The translations under genes were made by a program, and so were the position numbers. A DNA stretch of 7,642 nt, from NCBI GenBank assembly GCA_964497955.1, contig CAZCFQ010000106.1:1-7642 (forward strand). Reading direction: 5' to 3'. The notes below the pieces were generated by a model. It saw only the letters and a list, made by a program, of their open reading frames with translations. It was not told the origin of the DNA and made no database searches. Positions within the stretch are counted from its first letter, which is position 1. Each line of letters starts with the position of its first letter. Source of the DNA: PWPR01 sp964497955. GTDB taxonomy: Bacteria > Bacillota > UBA994 > PWPR01. This document shows, piece by piece, positions 5,816 through 7,642 of this stretch.

Positions 5816-5855
5816 AAAAGCACTACCTTGCATTATTTTGTAAGGTAGTGCTTTT
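5816..5855 (-). terminator. Terminator of the cupin gene, probably bidirectional in form
   Basis: A perfect 14-bp stem including its A/T ends (5816-5829 with 5842-5855) encloses a loop of 8-12 nt. On the minus strand the GC-containing stem runs into a T-rich tract 14 nt after the cupin stop codon. The plus strand also shows a T tract. It isolates the cupin gene from the operon leader downstream. Confidence 0.9.
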
Positions 5856-5868
5856 GATATTTTATTTT

Positions 5869-6396
5869 CTAAATTTGATCTTCATAACCATATCTGAGCA
5901 AGGTGTAATCTCCTGTATTTATATTTAGTTGATAGATGTTAAAATTAGTCTTAATATCAAAGCCTTTAGTGTGAGTTGCTAAATTAAGTGATGCAGAACC
6001 ATTTTTACCACTTCTTATTCTATGGAATACATTGGTTGGCCATGTTAATACGGCACCACCTTCAACTACAAGTTTTCCATTATGATAGATTTCATTAGGT
6101 TTTACTAAAAATTTCTCAACTTTACCATGCTTTTTGTTATATAGCCAAACATGTCTTTCTCCATATAAAACCATTAAATGATCTTCCTGATTTGGGTGCA
6201 TGTACCAGGTAATTTCTACATCCTCAACTTTTCCAGGACTATTAGCACTTTTATTGTGTAATACTCTATCAATAGAACTAATATGAGAAAGGGTTTCCAT
6301 AGGATATAAATCAAAGATCACACCAGGAGTTTTTCTAAAGAGTTTTAACTTGATTATAGAGTATAGACCTTTTACTTCTTTAATTATTGTAGGCAT
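5869..6396 (-). CDS. Single-domain cupin protein of unknown substrate
   Basis: This 175-residue protein has a central cupin-type beta-barrel region (about 60-145). The first cupin motif appears as HPNQEDHLMVLYGE (67-80), giving H67, E71 or D72, and H73 as possible metal ligands and G79 as the conserved turn. The second is WPTNVFH (119-125), giving P120 and H125. The first motif departs from the usual HxH(x)3-4E spacing, so the metal site, if any, is not canonical. No signal peptide or membrane helix is seen, so it should be cytosolic. Cupins range from sugar isomerases and dioxygenases to ligand-binding regulators, and nothing here chooses among them. There is no DNA-binding domain. The start is ATG 6396, with AAAGGAGG 6 nt upstream. 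A promoter is visible at 6430-6459 and a strong terminator lies right after the stop, so it is probably transcribed alone. Confidence 0.8.
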   Translation of the reverse strand: MPTIIKEVKGLYSIIKLKLFRKTPGVIFDLYPMETLSHISSIDRVLHNKSANSPGKVEDVEITWYMHPNQEDHLMVLYGERHVWLYNKKHGKVEKFLVKPNEIYHNGKLVVEGGAVLTWPTNVFHRIRSGKNGSASLNLATHTKGFDIKTNFNIYQLNINTGDYTLLRYGYEDQI

Positions 6397-6429
6397 ATGG
6401 TACCTCCTTTAATTGTTTGATTACATTTT

Positions 6430-6459
6430 AATATAATAAAGCAATTTTAGCAATTACAA
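6430..6459 (-). promoter_or_regulatory. Possible sigma-A promoter of the cupin gene
   Basis: On the minus strand, TTGTAA (6459-6454) is a 4-of-6 match to the -35 box and TATATT (6435-6430) a 5-of-6 match to the -10 box, with an 18-nt spacer. It lies about 35 nt before the start codon, which fits a short leader. The area is AT-rich, so chance matches are likely. Confidence 0.4.
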
Positions 6460-6602
6460 ACACTGTGCAAAGAATTTTAGTCGACTCAAATATTATTGAT
6501 AGATAATCTTAAAATCAGTAATAAAAGAAACCCTAGAAAAAAACATTTAACTTTAATAAGTATTTTGATATTTTTGTTTGGAGAAATATATTAAAAGTAT
6601 TA

Positions 6603-6622
6603 AAGTTTCAATATTGAAACTT
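6603..6622 (-). terminator. 20-bp perfect palindrome, possible weak terminator of the peptidase gene
   Basis: AAGTTTCAAT followed by ATTGAAACTT is a perfect palindrome 29 nt past the peptidase stop codon. As RNA it would form an 8-bp stem with a 4-nt loop. On the minus strand a broken T tract follows (TAATACTTTT). Its low GC content makes it a weak intrinsic terminator; a protein-binding site is the alternative. Confidence 0.45.
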
Positions 6623-6651
6623 ATTTATACAACTTAAACTTATTGAGAAAT

Positions 6652-7443
6652 CTAATCAGTAAAATTTTTATTTCCTTTTTCCTTAATTACAAGTCCATAT
6701 AAACACCAGTTAGTAGCTGATTGGCTAAGAGATGTAGCATCATAATATCTATCTTTACCCTTTGGTGAACTATCTTCATAAGTCATATATAAGTTATTAG
6801 GATCATATACTTCAAAGTATTCTCTATTATCAATAACTACAAAACCTTTAACAATGATGAAATGTCCATTAGCGTAATCATAAAATCTGTTCGTACGCAA
6901 ACGTTCTGAATACTCTCTTGGTATGTAACCCATATTAACGCATAAGATAACAATACTATTATCCTCTATTTCTGATTTTAGCTTTTCTATATTTTCTTCT
7001 TTATCACTTCTACTTTCATTTTCAAAAAAAACATAGCCATAATTTACATTGTGAAAGCTAAGATAAGATTTAACAGTACTCATAGACCACCACTGACCTT
7101 GTGGGTAATACATTTCTCTAGCTTCCTCTACAGTTTCCTCTATGTCGTTATCTAACCATTTTAAAGTCATTACTACTACTGATGGGCCACAATTATTATT
7201 ACTATGAACTCCAGTATTCATTTGGTCAATATACCATTCATACTCTCTATTATTACCTACATAATACTTAACTTCTTTACCGTTAAACCATACAGAGGTG
7301 TTTTCTTTGAGTTGTTTTAGTTGCTCTTCAATTAAAAGATCTCTCTTACTAGTATTTATATTTAAAGGATCATTAAGATAAATGCTAAATACTGAAATTA
7401 GCAGTATTATTGCAAAAATAATATGTTTTTTTGTTGATTTCAT
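6652..7443 (-). CDS. Exported or membrane-anchored C39-like (papain-fold) cysteine peptidase
   Basis: This 263-residue protein has a basic N-terminus (K2, K5, K6) and a hydrophobic stretch at about 8-23, a signal peptide or anchor. There is no lipobox cysteine. The mature part resembles the Peptidase_C39_2 group: possible oxyanion glutamine Q74, nucleophile C85 in NNNCGPS, general base H194 in NGHFIIVKG, and D214 in VYDPNN. All the catalytic positions are present, so it should be an active thiol peptidase or related amide-cleaving enzyme outside the membrane. It is not fused to an ABC transporter, and no leader-peptide substrate is nearby, so it is not the classic bacteriocin-processing C39 form. 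Its substrate is unknown. The start is ATG 7443, with AGGAG 7 nt upstream, and a strong promoter lies about 70 nt upstream. It appears to be transcribed alone. Confidence 0.85.
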   Translation of the reverse strand: MKSTKKHIIFAIILLISVFSIYLNDPLNINTSKRDLLIEEQLKQLKENTSVWFNGKEVKYYVGNNREYEWYIDQMNTGVHSNNNCGPSVVVMTLKWLDNDIEETVEEAREMYYPQGQWWSMSTVKSYLSFHNVNYGYVFFENESRSDKEENIEKLKSEIEDNSIVILCVNMGYIPREYSERLRTNRFYDYANGHFIIVKGFVVIDNREYFEVYDPNNLYMTYEDSSPKGKDRYYDATSLSQSATNWCLYGLVIKEKGNKNFTD

Positions 7444-7514
7444 AAAAAATCTCCTAAAGATATTCTTGTTTAATTTTTATTTAAAAATATAAACTTCAAT
7501 TTATATCTAGAGAA

Positions 7515-7543
7515 ATTATATCAATTAACATAAAAACCCTCAA
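7515..7543 (-). promoter_or_regulatory. Extended -10 sigma-A promoter of the C39-like peptidase gene
   Basis: On the minus strand, TTGAGG (7543-7538) is followed by a 17-nt spacer and an exact TATAAT (7520-7515). The spacer ends in TGA, giving the TGn extension typical of strong Gram-positive promoters. The transcript would start near 7508, leaving an untranslated leader of about 65 nt before ATG 7443. This is the best promoter in the window. Confidence 0.75.
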
Positions 7544-7642
7544 CTTACTAAGATTAGTTTTATCAGTTAATAGTTTTTTTATAATAAAAAATAAATATGT
7601 CTTCCGATTTTGAGAATAAACAATAAACAAACACTGTTGTTT

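Noticed and set aside
5552..5833. Minus-strand open frame of 93 codons starting at ATG 5833
   Set aside because: Its start lies inside the cupin gene's terminator stem-loop, the N-terminal part is low-complexity and unlike a protein, and it has no ribosome binding site at the start. Only the last 22-32 codons behind the orphan sites deserve attention.
7625..7642. Inverted repeat at the right edge (AAACAA ... TTGTTT)
   Set aside because: The arms are only 6 bp and the repeat is cut by the window edge. It could be part of a terminator of a minus-strand gene beyond 7642, but this cannot be judged here.
1..7642. Mobile elements, CRISPR arrays, tRNA or rRNA genes
   Set aside because: No transposase-like frame, repeated spacer pattern, cloverleaf sequence or rRNA segment was seen on either strand.

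Overview
The window is AT-rich DNA with strong AGGAGG-type ribosome binding sites, short intergenic gaps and TTG/GTG starts. This suits a low-GC Firmicute, probably an anaerobic clostridial or halanaerobial lineage. The lineage is inferred from composition and gene content only. No tRNA, rRNA, CRISPR array or insertion sequence is visible.

Layout from left to right. Positions 1-426 (+) hold the C-terminal end of a cysteine desulfurase whose start lies outside the window. All other genes are on the minus strand. Positions 566-2350 encode an SLC13/DASS-type permease with two cytosolic RCK_C (TrkA-C) domains; it ends at a strong hairpin terminator at 521-552. Positions 2531-5389 hold a tight four-gene operon, transcribed from 5389 down to 2531 and closed by a hairpin at 2478-2507. 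Its products are a DUF6754-type protein, a six-helix membrane protein, a second protein with one helix at each end and a soluble domain between them, and another six-helix membrane protein. Positions 5390-5815 are a long leader with several inverted repeats and two ribosome-binding-site-like sequences that lack proper start codons. Positions 5869-6396 encode a single-cupin protein with its own promoter and terminator. Positions 6652-7443 encode an exported or membrane-anchored C39-like cysteine peptidase, preceded by a very good extended -10 promoter.

The most interesting part is the four-gene operon. None of its products has a function I know. Translation looks coupled throughout, with gaps of 14, 14 and 2 nt and ribosome binding sites that overlap or abut the preceding stop codons. 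This suggests a stoichiometric membrane complex. The first and third proteins share architecture and an ordered series of short motifs (Y[ST]PGxAP, LGxxxxE, AGxD just before the last helix), so they look like diverged paralogs. Charge distribution suggests that their soluble domains may lie on opposite faces of the membrane. The first gene probably starts at TTG 5389 behind a perfect ribosome binding site, not at the upstream ATG 5443.

The flanking genes (permease, cupin, peptidase) each appear to have their own control signals. Nothing in the sequence ties them functionally to the operon.
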